The position numbers and the translations under genes were made by a program. From Cesiribacteraceae bacterium YIM B00369 (GTDB taxonomy: Bacteria > Bacteroidota > Bacteroidia > Cytophagales > Cyclobacteriaceae): a DNA stretch of 64,000 nucleotides. Below are positions 27,944 to 37,327 of the stretch, piece after piece. Where the stretch lies: positions 420,880 through 484,879 of the forward strand of contig JAFMYY010000001.1 in assembly GCA_017948555.1 (NCBI GenBank), given 5' to 3'. Every line of letters starts with the position of its first letter. Position 1 is the stretch's first letter. Under the pieces are notes generated by a model. That model did no database searches. It saw only the letters and a list, made by a program, of their open reading frames with translations, and was not told the origin of the DNA.

Positions 27944-29159
27944 AATGGCTATAAAGGTGCTTCTTCGCAAGAAGTTTTACACCTTCATCAGTATGTTCGG
28001 GATTAGCATAACGCTTGCAATCCTGCTGGTGGTAACCTCTTTTTGGGAGCATGCCACAGGGGAGCAGGCTCCGGAGGTAAATCTGGACAGGAGTCTGGTA
28101 GTGTCAAGGATGAAGCTTAAAGATAAAAGAGGCGGTAATTATATGGATGGGGCAAGCTTTTACTTTCTGGATCATTATGTAAGGAAGCTGAGCACTCCTG
28201 AAAAAATGAGTTTTTATTCTTTCCCCGGCACCGTTAGTGCCTTTATAGGGGATAGAAAAGTGAATCTGGACAGGAAATTTGCAGATGCAGCTTTTTGGGA
28301 GGTTTTGAAGTTTAAGTTTATTGAAGGCAGAGGCTATACCGCAGAAGAGGTTGAAAACAGCCAGTCTGTTGCTGTTATTAGCCGGTCTTTTAAGGAAAAA
28401 GCATTTGGTAAGGAATCGGCTGCAGGAAAAGAAGTGAAAATTAATCAGGATAAATTCAGGGTGGTTGGTGTTGTGGAGGATGTATCCTTTGTGCGGTATC
28501 ATACATCCGGAGATTTATACCTGCCCGTTTCCCTTGATAAAGGGTTTCAAAAGAATAAAAATATTCTGGGGAATTATGCGGCTATGCTTGTGGCTGAAAA
28601 TCCGGGCCGGCGCAAGGAGATTCAAAAGGAGTATGCTGCCATGATGCAGCAGGTGGAGATTCCTGAACCTCATAAATTTGAAAGTGCCCATTCACATGCT
28701 GATACTTATTTAGCCTCCTACACCCGTACTTTTCTTGGAAATGATGAAACAAACACGGGAGTGAATACCCTTTATGCTACCATTGGCCTTATTGCTTTTC
28801 TTTTCATAATGCTGCCAACTGTAAACCTGGTAAATATTAATATTAGCCGTACTATGGAAAGGGCTTCCGAAATAGGAGCAAGAAAAGCCATGGGTGCTTC
28901 CTCTTTTTCTCTGGTGCTGCAGTTTTTGGTGGAAAATCTTGTGCTTACTGTATTTTGTGGTGTATTGGCTGTTGGTCTGGCCTATGGAGCAATGGAAGCA
29001 ATTAATGCCTCGCAATTTATAGAGCATTTGCAATTGACTATTAATTATGAGATACTGATAAAAGGAATGTTGTTTGCCCTCTTTTTTGGTTTACTGTCAG
29101 GTGTATACCCCGCATGGAGAATGTCCCGTTTGCAGGCTGCGGAAGCTTTAAAGATATAG
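27924..29159 (+). CDS. FtsX-like ABC permease 1
   Basis: 411 residues with the MacB/FtsX layout: one membrane helix near the N-terminus (FYTFISMFGISITLAILLVVTSF), a large periplasmic domain (about 45-275) and three helices in the FtsX domain (about 285-405) ending in YPAWRMSRLQAAEALKI, the usual PxxLRP.EALR-like end. The coupling-helix region holds MERASEIGARKAMGAS. It starts inside the ATPase gene (20-base overlap) and is followed by a second permease of the same kind, so the transporter may be a heterodimer. Confidence 0.88.
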   Translation: MLRNYLKMAIKVLLRKKFYTFISMFGISITLAILLVVTSFWEHATGEQAPEVNLDRSLVVSRMKLKDKRGGNYMDGASFYFLDHYVRKLSTPEKMSFYSFPGTVSAFIGDRKVNLDRKFADAAFWEVLKFKFIEGRGYTAEEVENSQSVAVISRSFKEKAFGKESAAGKEVKINQDKFRVVGVVEDVSFVRYHTSGDLYLPVSLDKGFQKNKNILGNYAAMLVAENPGRRKEIQKEYAAMMQQVEIPEPHKFESAHSHADTYLASYTRTFLGNDETNTGVNTLYATIGLIAFLFIMLPTVNLVNINISRTMERASEIGARKAMGASSFSLVLQFLVENLVLTVFCGVLAVGLAYGAMEAINASQFIEHLQLTINYEILIKGMLFALFFGLLSGVYPAWRMSRLQAAEALKI

Positions 29160-29229
29160 TATTTTGCCTGTATGATAAAGGTATATAGCTGTACACACTA
29201 CCCAACTCATTTTACAAAAATTAACAACT

Positions 29230-30408
29230 ATGCTTCACCAACTCATAAAAATAATGTGGCACCGGAGAGGAAAAAATTTCCTCTTGCTGGTCGAAATTTT
29301 TTTCTCCTTTGTTGTACTCTTTGCAGCATCCACTTTTATTATTGAAGGCCTGAGAAATTATTTAACTCCCACCGGATTTGATTATAAAGATGTTTTTGTA
29401 CTCTCTATAGAAACAAATGGAGAGGGAGGTGCTTCAATTATTGAGAAAATAAAGCAGATCAAAAGGGAGGCTCAGTTATTTCCTGAAGTTGCTTCTCTTA
29501 GCCTTTCTTCAAATAATACTCCTTACAGCTTTAATGGCCATAACGGAACCATTAGAACCGAAGGGGATGAGAAACCAGCCTTTTCGCACTATTTTTTTGT
29601 TGAACCATCTTATTTGAAAACGATGGATCTTGAATTGCAAAAAGGGCGCTTTCTCAAAAAAGGTGATATGGGTAAGGTTTTGCCTGCCGTAATTAATGAT
29701 AAACTTCAAAGTCAGTTATTTCCGGATGAAGATCCGCTTGGGAAAAGGCTGAATTATGCAGGACAGCTCTTTGAGGTGGTGGGTGTTGTAAAGCATTTCC
29801 GCCAGGCGGGAGAATTTATGACTCCTGTTGGAGGATTATTTCACCTGGCTGATCTGTCAGGAGAGACTAATAATATTCCATCACGATTATTGATTAAAAT
29901 TAAGCCGGGTGCAGGCATGGCATGGCAGCCACAGCTGATGGATAAGGTAGCCGGAATTGCCGGAAACTGGACCTTTGAGATCAATTCACTGGCGGAAACG
30001 AGAGCGGACAGATCAAAATTCACCATCATACCTGTTATTGCCCTTAGCACTGTCTGTGGATTTCTGATATTTAATGTTGTTCTCGGGCTTTTTGGTGTGC
30101 TTTGGCATAACATCAACAAACGCTATTCAGAAATCGGAATCCGAAGAGCTGTGGGAGCTACGAAAGGAGCTGTGAGATTTCAGATGGTGGGAGAAGTCAT
30201 GGTTTTAGCTACTTTTGGTATAATACTTGGTTTCCTGCTGGCTGTACAGTTTCCTATACTGGGGGTTTTTAATGTAGACGGGTATATTTATTTAGCGGCC
30301 ATGCTATCTTCTTTAATCCTGATTTACATGCTGGTAGCTTTTTGCGCCTGGTACCCGAGCCGGCAGGCATCCAAAATCGAACCTGCAGAGGCTTTACATT
30401 ATGAATAA
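29230..30408 (+). CDS. FtsX-like ABC permease 2
   Basis: 392 residues with the same topology as the preceding permease: an N-terminal helix (FLLLVEIFFSFVVLFAASTFII), a periplasmic domain, and three C-terminal helices with INKRYSEIGIRRAVGATKGA and the end YPSRQASKIEPAEALHYE. The periplasmic part differs clearly from permease 1, which argues for a heterodimer of specialised halves and against a recent duplication. It lies 70 bases after permease 1, and a hairpin follows before the regulator gene. Confidence 0.87.
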   Translation: MLHQLIKIMWHRRGKNFLLLVEIFFSFVVLFAASTFIIEGLRNYLTPTGFDYKDVFVLSIETNGEGGASIIEKIKQIKREAQLFPEVASLSLSSNNTPYSFNGHNGTIRTEGDEKPAFSHYFFVEPSYLKTMDLELQKGRFLKKGDMGKVLPAVINDKLQSQLFPDEDPLGKRLNYAGQLFEVVGVVKHFRQAGEFMTPVGGLFHLADLSGETNNIPSRLLIKIKPGAGMAWQPQLMDKVAGIAGNWTFEINSLAETRADRSKFTIIPVIALSTVCGFLIFNVVLGLFGVLWHNINKRYSEIGIRRAVGATKGAVRFQMVGEVMVLATFGIILGFLLAVQFPILGVFNVDGYIYLAAMLSSLILIYMLVAFCAWYPSRQASKIEPAEALHYE

Positions 30409-30464
30409 CTCCAAACAGAGACGGGCAAAAGAGAAGAGCAAGTGGATAGCCAACAACAGACTGT

Positions 30465-30493
30465 ACCTGAAAGGTATCTAAAACCTTTCAGGT
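30465..30493 (+). terminator. Perfect hairpin between the transporter genes and the regulator genes
   Basis: An 11-bp perfect stem ACCTGAAAGGT/ACCTTTCAGGT with a 7-base loop lies 56 bases after the second permease. There is no T-run behind it, so it may be a partial terminator or a processing/stability element separating transporter and regulator expression. Confidence 0.5.
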
Positions 30494-30611
30494 GTACCTT
30501 GTAATAAGCTGTTCAATTATCTATTTTAACAAATAATTAAATCATTTAAGTAAACTGATTTAGCCAATATACCCTCTCAGTTTTTCAAATTCTCTAATTC
30601 CCAAAGTAACC

Positions 30612-31988
30612 ATGATCCTGATTGTAGATGACGACGAGGCTGTTCGGATATCTTTAAGCTTACTCTTGAAAAAAGCTGGTTATGCTATCCTGACTGCAGC
30701 TGAACCCAGGGAAGCGCTGGAGAAGCTTGCTGTCGCAAAGGCTGAGCTGGTAATAGCAGATATGAACTTTAGTATTGAAACCAGTGGGAAGGAAGGGATT
30801 GCCTTTTTGAAGGAATTAAAAAAGTTGTATCCAAAGCTTCCCGTAATTCTTATTACCGGCTGGGGATCGGTGCCACTCGCGGTGGAGGGGATAAAGCTGG
30901 GGGCGGCGGATTTTATCAGTAAGCCCTGGCAGAATGATCACCTGCTGCGTTCGGTAAAGACAGTGCTGGCACTTGCAGGTCATCAGCAGGAAAAGAGTAC
31001 AGGGCTGAATCGTGCTGCGCTCAATAAAAAGCATGATTTCGATACTATTGTGGGGGAGGATCCTCACTTTTTACAAACCCTGGAAACCATAGGGAAGGTA
31101 AGCCCCACCGAAGCCTCTATTCTAATTATGGGGGAAAGTGGCACAGGAAAGGAAGTGATCGCAGAAGCAGTACACCTGAACAGTCAGCGCTATGATAAGC
31201 CTTTTGTAAAAGTAAACCTCGGTGGAATATCATCTTCCCTTTTTGAGAGCGAAATGTTTGGCCATAAAAAAGGAGCTTTTACAGATGCCAAAAATGACCG
31301 GCAGGGTCGATTCGAATTGGCCAATGGAGGAACTATTTTTCTGGATGAGATAGGGGATCTGGATATGGGAAGCCAGGTAAAATTGCTGCGTGTTTTGCAG
31401 GATCGCACTTATGAGGTATTGGGCGACAGCCGCTCCCGTAGTCTGGACGTGCGCGTAGTTTGTGCCACTAACCGTAAGCTGGAAGAAATGGTGGCAGAGG
31501 GAAAATTCCGGGAAGATCTCTACTATAGAATTAACCTTATTACTGTTCGGCTTCCCTCCCTGAAGGAAAGGGCCGGAGATATTCCTTTGCTGGTGCAGCA
31601 TTATGTGAACAGTCTCAAAGGAACCTACAGGAAGCCGAAGCTGGAAGTAAGTCCTGATGCGCTGCAATGGTTAAAAACTCAGCCTTTTCCCGGCAATATC
31701 CGCGAGTTGAAAAACGTGGTGGAGCGTACCGTTTTGCTTGCTGCCGGCGAGCGGCTGGAAAGGGAAGATTTTCAGGCACAAATACGTCCACTTCAGGCAG
31801 GTTCCGGAAAATCTGCCGAAGATATTCCCCTGCTACCTCTGGAGGATATGGAAAAAATGATGATACTAAAAGCCATGGAAGTGCATAAGGGAAATATAAG
31901 CCATGTGGCAAAAGCCCTGGGGTTGAGCAGAGGGGCTTTGTACAGGAGGTTCGAAAAATTCAATATTCCTTATGAAGCTGCGCATTAA
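30612..31988 (+). CDS. Sigma-54-dependent response regulator, NtrC family
   Basis: 458 residues. A receiver domain (1-120) has acidic residues VDDD and a phospho-accepting D50. The AAA+ sigma-54 activation domain covers about 140-380, with Walker A GESGTGKE, the sigma-54 contact loop GAFTDA (221-226, normally GAFTGA) and Walker B GGTIFLDEIGD. A C-terminal Fis-type helix-turn-helix follows (HVAKALGLSRGALYRRFEKF). It is the likely activator of the near-consensus sigma-54 promoter at 24294. Its stop overlaps the histidine kinase start by 17 bases, so the pair is translationally coupled. Confidence 0.93.
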   Translation: MILIVDDDEAVRISLSLLLKKAGYAILTAAEPREALEKLAVAKAELVIADMNFSIETSGKEGIAFLKELKKLYPKLPVILITGWGSVPLAVEGIKLGAADFISKPWQNDHLLRSVKTVLALAGHQQEKSTGLNRAALNKKHDFDTIVGEDPHFLQTLETIGKVSPTEASILIMGESGTGKEVIAEAVHLNSQRYDKPFVKVNLGGISSSLFESEMFGHKKGAFTDAKNDRQGRFELANGGTIFLDEIGDLDMGSQVKLLRVLQDRTYEVLGDSRSRSLDVRVVCATNRKLEEMVAEGKFREDLYYRINLITVRLPSLKERAGDIPLLVQHYVNSLKGTYRKPKLEVSPDALQWLKTQPFPGNIRELKNVVERTVLLAAGERLEREDFQAQIRPLQAGSGKSAEDIPLLPLEDMEKMMILKAMEVHKGNISHVAKALGLSRGALYRRFEKFNIPYEAAH

Positions 31989-33294
31989 GTACTTCCTGTA
32001 TATTTTGCTGCTTCATGCTTTTCTGCTGGCGCTGAACATCGTTTTTCTGCGAGATGAGCCCTGGCTGTTTATAGCTTCTGAGGTGCTGATGGTGGTGTCG
32101 CTGTATTTTGCATGGAGAATTTATAAGGCTTTTATTGTACCGGTACAGCTAATGGCAGCAGGGGCTGAAAGCTTAAAGGAAAAAGACTTTTCTATTCAGT
32201 TTAACCCGGTAGGGCAGGAGGAGTTGGATATGTTAATTCAGGTATATAATAAAATGATAGAGCAGCTCCGCCAGGAACGGGCACTACAGGAGGAACGAAG
32301 CAGCTTGCTTCAAAAAGTTATGGCGGCTTCTCCTGCAGGTATTATTCTGCTGGACCCTAATGAAAAAGTAGCTGCAATTAATACGGCAGCATTGCGGATT
32401 TTAGAAGCGGGTGAAGACCAGCTTAAAGGGGAAACATTAGCCAATTCAGGACCTCCCTTCGGAGATGAGCTAACAGCCCTGGGCGTGGAAAAAACAAAAA
32501 TAATCCAGCACCGCGGAACCCGTTTTTATCGCTGCATGAAATCAGGGTTCATAGATAAAGGCTTTGAACGGCATTTCCTGATTATTGAAGAGCTTACGGA
32601 GGAGATTCTGAAGGCTGAAAAACAGGCCTACGATAAAGTAATCCGGATGATGTCGCATGAGGTAAACAACTCTATAGGGGCAATTAATTCTATCCTGCAA
32701 TCTTTTGCCAGCGAAAACAAGGAGGAAGATTTTCAGGTGGCTGTGGAGGTGGCAATTAACCGCAATGAGCGTCTTGTCAGGTTTATGAGTAACTTTGCTG
32801 AGGTGGTAAAAGTGCCGTCTCCCTCCCTTGAAGTTACAGATGTACACGTGCTTCTGAGAGGAATTGTCCGTCTTTTGGGTGTTGATTGTCAAAGGCGGAA
32901 TATTGAGCTGGATTTAATGGTGGAGGAAAAAGTCAGGGTGAGAATGGACGTAGTACAAATGGAGCAGGTATTGGTAAATGTGCTCAAAAATGCTGTGGAG
33001 TCAATAGAAAAGGACGGGCAAATAAAAATAATGCTGACGCCTGAAGGCCTCAGCATTACAGATAATGGAAAAGGAATTTCTCCTGAAGCGGAGAAGAAGC
33101 TCTTTTCACCTTTTTATAGCAGCAAACCTTACGGTCAGGGTATCGGGTTAATGCTTGTCCGTGAGATCCTGCGCAACCACCACTTCCCCTTTTCTTTACA
33201 CACACAGCCAAACAACGGCTTAACGGAGTTTTCCATTGATTGGGAAAAGGGAGTCGTTACGCCTAAAACCTGTAAATCATCCTTCCCTTTATAA
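31972..33294 (+). CDS. Membrane sensor histidine kinase, partner of the sigma-54 regulator
   Basis: 440 residues: two membrane helices (about 6-26 and 32-52) with almost no periplasmic loop, a HAMP domain (about 52-105), a PAS domain (about 110-205), an H-box with H229 (MMSHEVNNSIGAINS) and a HATPase with N-box NVLKNAVESI and G-box GQGIGLMLV. The tiny external loop suggests it senses a membrane or intracellular signal, perhaps the state of the envelope or of the neighbouring permeases. The EVNNSIG type of H-box is usual for NtrB-like kinases paired with sigma-54 activators. Its 3' end overlaps the convergent TonB-receptor gene by 32 bases. Confidence 0.92.
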   Translation: MKLRIKYFLYILLLHAFLLALNIVFLRDEPWLFIASEVLMVVSLYFAWRIYKAFIVPVQLMAAGAESLKEKDFSIQFNPVGQEELDMLIQVYNKMIEQLRQERALQEERSSLLQKVMAASPAGIILLDPNEKVAAINTAALRILEAGEDQLKGETLANSGPPFGDELTALGVEKTKIIQHRGTRFYRCMKSGFIDKGFERHFLIIEELTEEILKAEKQAYDKVIRMMSHEVNNSIGAINSILQSFASENKEEDFQVAVEVAINRNERLVRFMSNFAEVVKVPSPSLEVTDVHVLLRGIVRLLGVDCQRRNIELDLMVEEKVRVRMDVVQMEQVLVNVLKNAVESIEKDGQIKIMLTPEGLSITDNGKGISPEAEKKLFSPFYSSKPYGQGIGLMLVREILRNHHFPFSLHTQPNNGLTEFSIDWEKGVVTPKTCKSSFPL

Positions 33295-35485
33295 AGAAGG
33301 GAGTACCCGGGGTGAAGTGAATTTCCGATACCGGCTCCTTTTCATATGATAATTGTGATTCTGTGTCGAACTGGGTTTCGTTCCATTGGGTGTTGAACAG
33401 GTTTTCAATGATTACTCCAAAAGTAAAATTCTTATAGCTGTGGTTAATATTTAAATCTGAAACGAAATACCCTGCTGCTGTTACTGAGTAATTTTCATTG
33501 GCAGGCCTGTCGGCCAGATAACGGCCGCGCAGGCTTCCTGAAAAACCATACAGATTGGCTACAGACAGGCCTCCTGTGGCCGTAAAGACAGGAGCCAGTG
33601 GAATATAATCCTCTCCTTTTTCTTCTTCAATAGCTCTGGCGTGGGAATAGGTCAGGTCGGTATCCAGAAACAGCCAGTTGGTAAACTGGTAGCGAAGTCC
33701 TATATCCACCCCTTTGCGCCAGGTTTTGCCGCCTGGTTCCACAATGCCCTCGTCCCCTACATATATAAATTCCTGCTCAAGGAACAGTTGCCATAGGGCG
33801 GCATTGACCATGATTCCCGGTGCAGGCTTCCAGGTCAGGCCAAGGTCAGAGCCGTATGCTGCAGGCAGTGTTTGCCGGGCCGGTTGGTTAACTACTACCC
33901 GGGTGTCGTTGGAGTGGAAGCCAATGCCATTCTGCAGGTACAGTTGCAGGTTTGAGTGAGGGTTATAGCTTATATTCAGTTTGGGACTGGCTCTTATTTT
34001 GTTTTCTGAAAGGGTTTGGTAAACAGGGTTAAGGGCATCGTTATACATAAATTCGAAGTAGTCGAAGCGAACCGAAGGATTGATCAGCCATTTTCCGCTC
34101 AGAAGTTCCGCATCTGCATAGGCGTAAAAATTAGATTCATTGATATCGCCAAGGCTGATATGGCTGAGGGTGGTTCTGCGGTTTAATGTGTTGGATAATT
34201 CATTGCCCCTGATCAGGTCGCTTCTCAGGCCAAGGCCTCCTTTTACCTCCAGCTCGCTGCTGCCAAGGTAAAGGTTTTTCTGCAGCTCGCTTTCAAAGCC
34301 AAAAATATTCCTGCTTTCCTTTTGGCGGATCTGGTCGCCGTTAACAGGATTGTTCAGGAAGAAGGTGAAGTTGGAGTAGAGCTCAAAGTCGTAAGCTGTA
34401 AAATAAAGCTTGTTCCGGATAGAGGTACTGCTGTCCAGAATCTGGTTCAGGGTAGCCAGTATATTAACACGGCTGGTATTTCCTCCTTCGGTATCGTCAA
34501 TAGCACCAAAGCGGCCGATCAGGTCGCCTGTAACTGCCCGTTGCGGAATCTGGCCGGAGGCATCCCAGCGGCTTTGGAAATAGGAAGCCTGCAGCGACAG
34601 TTTGGAGGAGGGTGATGCCCATCCGGTGTATTTGCCCATCAGGTTCAGCCGGTTAAAGTTCTGGGGCGACTCAAAAGGGCCGTCTGTAAGGGAATATTCG
34701 CTGGCAAGGTAAGCAGAATGCTTTTTATTGTTGCCTGTTAAATTAAAGAGCCCATAGGTACGGATGGTATTAAAGTCTCCGTATTCCAGTCCGACTTTGC
34801 TTTCTTTTATTCTCTCATAAGTGTGCAGGTCCACATAGCCGGCAGTGGCAAAATTACCTTTATTGGCGTAATAAGGGCCTTTTCCAAAATCAACCTTTTC
34901 AATTGTTTCTGGAATCAGGAAGTGGAGATCGGCGTAACCCTGGCCGTGTGCGTGCGAAACCATGTTCACAGGCATTCCATCGGCGGAAATGCTGATATCT
35001 GTGCCATGATCAATATCAAAACCCCGTAAAAATATCTGTTCTGCTTTTCCTCCGCCGGCATGCTGGCCAATAAACAGCCCCGGGACTACTCTCAGTATTT
35101 CCTGCGAGCTTTTTACAGGGTTAATATTCACATTTACCTCTGCAATTGTTTTTAAGGAGTTTTTTTCTGGGCTGATCATTACCTGCTCTAACTGAAAAGC
35201 CTTTTCGGTTAGCCAGACAGACTGATATGAACTGCTTACAGGGAACAATAAGGTCTCGAACCCTACATAACTTATCTGTAGCGTATCCTTTAACTTAGTT
35301 TGATTGATGGTAAAGGAGCCTTTAGCATTAGTGTGGGCATGGCTGCCGGTTGTTTTGTTATAGATATAGGCATTCTCAACAGGGAACCCATCGGCAGTGG
35401 TAACTTTTCCTTCGGTTTTCTGGGCTTTTAAAAAATGAGGAAAAAGGAAAGTGATAAAGAAAATGCAAAGGTAAAATGGCTTCAT
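33263..35485 (-). CDS. TonB-dependent outer-membrane receptor
   Basis: 740 residues. A signal peptide (1-21, ending LKAQ) is followed by a carboxypeptidase-regulatory-like beta domain (about 23-95, GKVTTADGFPVENAYIYN), a plug domain (about 105-225) and a 22-strand barrel ending in F (FIKGRMIYRF). The plug has an uncommon histidine-containing segment, FDIDHGTDISISADG and VSHAHGQGYADLHFL, found in a distinct TBDR subfamily. There is no SusD partner, so glycan uptake is unlikely. A metal or metal-chelate ligand is plausible from the histidines but unproven. It is convergent with the histidine kinase and divergent from the porin gene. Confidence 0.88.
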   Translation of the reverse strand: MKPFYLCIFFITFLFPHFLKAQKTEGKVTTADGFPVENAYIYNKTTGSHAHTNAKGSFTINQTKLKDTLQISYVGFETLLFPVSSSYQSVWLTEKAFQLEQVMISPEKNSLKTIAEVNVNINPVKSSQEILRVVPGLFIGQHAGGGKAEQIFLRGFDIDHGTDISISADGMPVNMVSHAHGQGYADLHFLIPETIEKVDFGKGPYYANKGNFATAGYVDLHTYERIKESKVGLEYGDFNTIRTYGLFNLTGNNKKHSAYLASEYSLTDGPFESPQNFNRLNLMGKYTGWASPSSKLSLQASYFQSRWDASGQIPQRAVTGDLIGRFGAIDDTEGGNTSRVNILATLNQILDSSTSIRNKLYFTAYDFELYSNFTFFLNNPVNGDQIRQKESRNIFGFESELQKNLYLGSSELEVKGGLGLRSDLIRGNELSNTLNRRTTLSHISLGDINESNFYAYADAELLSGKWLINPSVRFDYFEFMYNDALNPVYQTLSENKIRASPKLNISYNPHSNLQLYLQNGIGFHSNDTRVVVNQPARQTLPAAYGSDLGLTWKPAPGIMVNAALWQLFLEQEFIYVGDEGIVEPGGKTWRKGVDIGLRYQFTNWLFLDTDLTYSHARAIEEEKGEDYIPLAPVFTATGGLSVANLYGFSGSLRGRYLADRPANENYSVTAAGYFVSDLNINHSYKNFTFGVIIENLFNTQWNETQFDTESQLSYEKEPVSEIHFTPGTPFFIKGRMIYRF

Positions 35486-35906
35486 TATAAGGTTTATCTG
35501 TTGATATTTTTGGCGCGCAAGTTATATATTTAAGTCTTTTTTTTCTAAATAATCCCCGGAAAACAGCGCCTGCAATATGAAGAGGCAACATGAGAAAAAA
35601 GTCATATAGTCCGGCGACCGGAGCTTGTATTTGGTTAGTGGACGTTGTTTAAAAATAAATGGATGTTTCTTAATATTTGCTGAAAAATGAATGAGACGGG
35701 GTGCTATTTTAGTCTTATTTTTAAATTTGTGTATTTAAAATAAAAAAAACGGGTTAATAAAATGGTCTTTTTGTGAAAGTATTGAAAATAAATTGACCCG
35801 GATTAGGATGTGAATAAAATAATCTATTATTTAGGATTGAAATTAAAGAACACAGAATAAATCTTCAGGTCAGGACTTTTGAACCCCATCAAATTAAAAG
35901 CCTGTC
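35486..35906. other. Divergent intergenic region between TonB receptor and porin
   Basis: 421 AT-rich bases. TAAATTTG at 35722-35729 is an exact -7 type element toward the porin gene but has no matching -33 element. TCCGG-CGA-CCGGA (35609-35621) is a short dyad. No coding frame is credible. Confidence 0.4.
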
Positions 35907-37205
35907 ATGAAAAAATCATTACTTACTTTAGGGTTAGGGATGCTGTTGTCGTATTCAGCGTCTGCCCAGTTAAAAATTCAATTAGCCAGCCTTGAATCTC
36001 AGGAAGAGGGATCGGCAAAAATTAATGAAAATCAGTTTTTAAATAAAACTCCGCGGGAACGTGAGGAGCCGGAAGCTGCCGTTGATTTTAAACCAACGGT
36101 GCAGGTAGGTGCCTTAATGCATAGCTATTTTGAAAGTGCTCAAACACCTGTAGCTGCAGGAAGTGCCTCAGAAGGTAACTGGAACAGTGGTTTTTCCCTT
36201 TACAGGGCAAGGGTGCTGGTAGGAGCGCAGCTTTCTCCTAAAGGATCTTTCTTTATGGAGACGGATATCCCGAACATTATTGGAACCGGTGGTACAGGGG
36301 CAACCAAAGATATGAAGGTGAGCCCTGTTATCCTGGATTTTCAATATGAACACGTATTCTCCAATCGTTTCAGTCTTATTGTTGGAAAGCAGCTGGTGAG
36401 TAACAACAGGAATGGCCTGCAAAGTGCTGCTTCTCTAATGGCAAATGACTTTACTCATTATCAGTATCCTTACAATATGTTTAATGAGAGTCCGCTGCAG
36501 GGAAATTTCGGACGTGATATTGGTGTAAATGCCCGTGGTTTTTTGATGAATGAAAAGCTTGAATACCGTTTAGGAGCTTTCTCAGGCAGAAGATTTGGAG
36601 TGGAAAGTCCTTTGCGTATAGTTGGTCGCTTGCAGTATAGTTTGCTAGGGCCTGAAAAAGACTTTTATTATGCAGGAACTAAATTGGGAGCCGGAAAAAC
36701 AGCAACCATTGGTGGTGGTGTTGACAGCCAGTCGGATTATATTAACCTTAATGTAGATGGTTTTGTGGATATGCCTTTAGGGGAAGCCGGTTCCATTACT
36801 GCTAATGCCGCTTTTGCATATATGGATGGAGGCAGTGATGGCGGTGCTAAATCATTTTCGACCCTGATTCCCCGTCAGACCGTTCAGTTTCTGGAGTTAG
36901 GCTATTATTTTAAAAAGGCAAAGGTGCAGCCCTGGATCAAATACGAAAACCAGATAATGATGGAGGGTAAGGAATATTATGGCATGGGTGAGGCTGGTTC
37001 AGATAAAGATCTGGATAATGCGAACCTGCTGGCTTCTAACATCAGGTTAGGAGGAGGTGTAAACTACTTTTTTAATGGCTACAATACGAATTTGAAGGTT
37101 TCCTATACCGAGGCAGTTTATTCAAGATTGAATGAAAAAATGACTGATGTGGAGAGAAAAGGAGCAGGTCAGTTATGGGTTCAGCTTCAGTTGTTCTTCT
37201 TTTAA
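35907..37205 (+). CDS. Outer-membrane porin (OprP/OprO-like barrel), candidate urea-locus channel
   Basis: 432 residues: a signal peptide cleaved after SASAQ (about 21), a short charged linker, then a beta-barrel rich in alternating aromatic strands (SLYRARVLVGAQLSPKGSFF, FSLIVGKQL, YNTNLKVSYTEAVYS), ending in aromatic LQLFFF. The pattern fits phosphate-selective-porin-like (Porin_O_P) proteins of Bacteroidetes. It is followed by its own terminator and then by urtA, and porins beside urt/ure genes may carry urea or short-chain amides; that link is inference from position. No metal- or phosphate-binding residues could be assigned. Confidence 0.8.
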   Translation: MKKSLLTLGLGMLLSYSASAQLKIQLASLESQEEGSAKINENQFLNKTPREREEPEAAVDFKPTVQVGALMHSYFESAQTPVAAGSASEGNWNSGFSLYRARVLVGAQLSPKGSFFMETDIPNIIGTGGTGATKDMKVSPVILDFQYEHVFSNRFSLIVGKQLVSNNRNGLQSAASLMANDFTHYQYPYNMFNESPLQGNFGRDIGVNARGFLMNEKLEYRLGAFSGRRFGVESPLRIVGRLQYSLLGPEKDFYYAGTKLGAGKTATIGGGVDSQSDYINLNVDGFVDMPLGEAGSITANAAFAYMDGGSDGGAKSFSTLIPRQTVQFLELGYYFKKAKVQPWIKYENQIMMEGKEYYGMGEAGSDKDLDNANLLASNIRLGGGVNYFFNGYNTNLKVSYTEAVYSRLNEKMTDVERKGAGQLWVQLQLFFF

Positions 37206-37294
37206 AGCGGTTTCTGTGTCATGAAGGTAATTGTACTTAAATAGGTTTGCGTAATTTGGTTTAAGTAAATCAGGTTGATTGATTATTGGTTAGT

Positions 37295-37327
37295 GCCGGT
37301 TGAGTAATTCTCAGCCGGCTTTTTTTT
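37295..37327 (+). terminator. Rho-independent terminator after the porin gene
   Basis: A 10-bp stem GCCGGTTGAG/CTCAGCCGGC (one G-U pair) with a 5-base loop, followed by eight T. It separates porin transcription from urtA. Confidence 0.9.
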
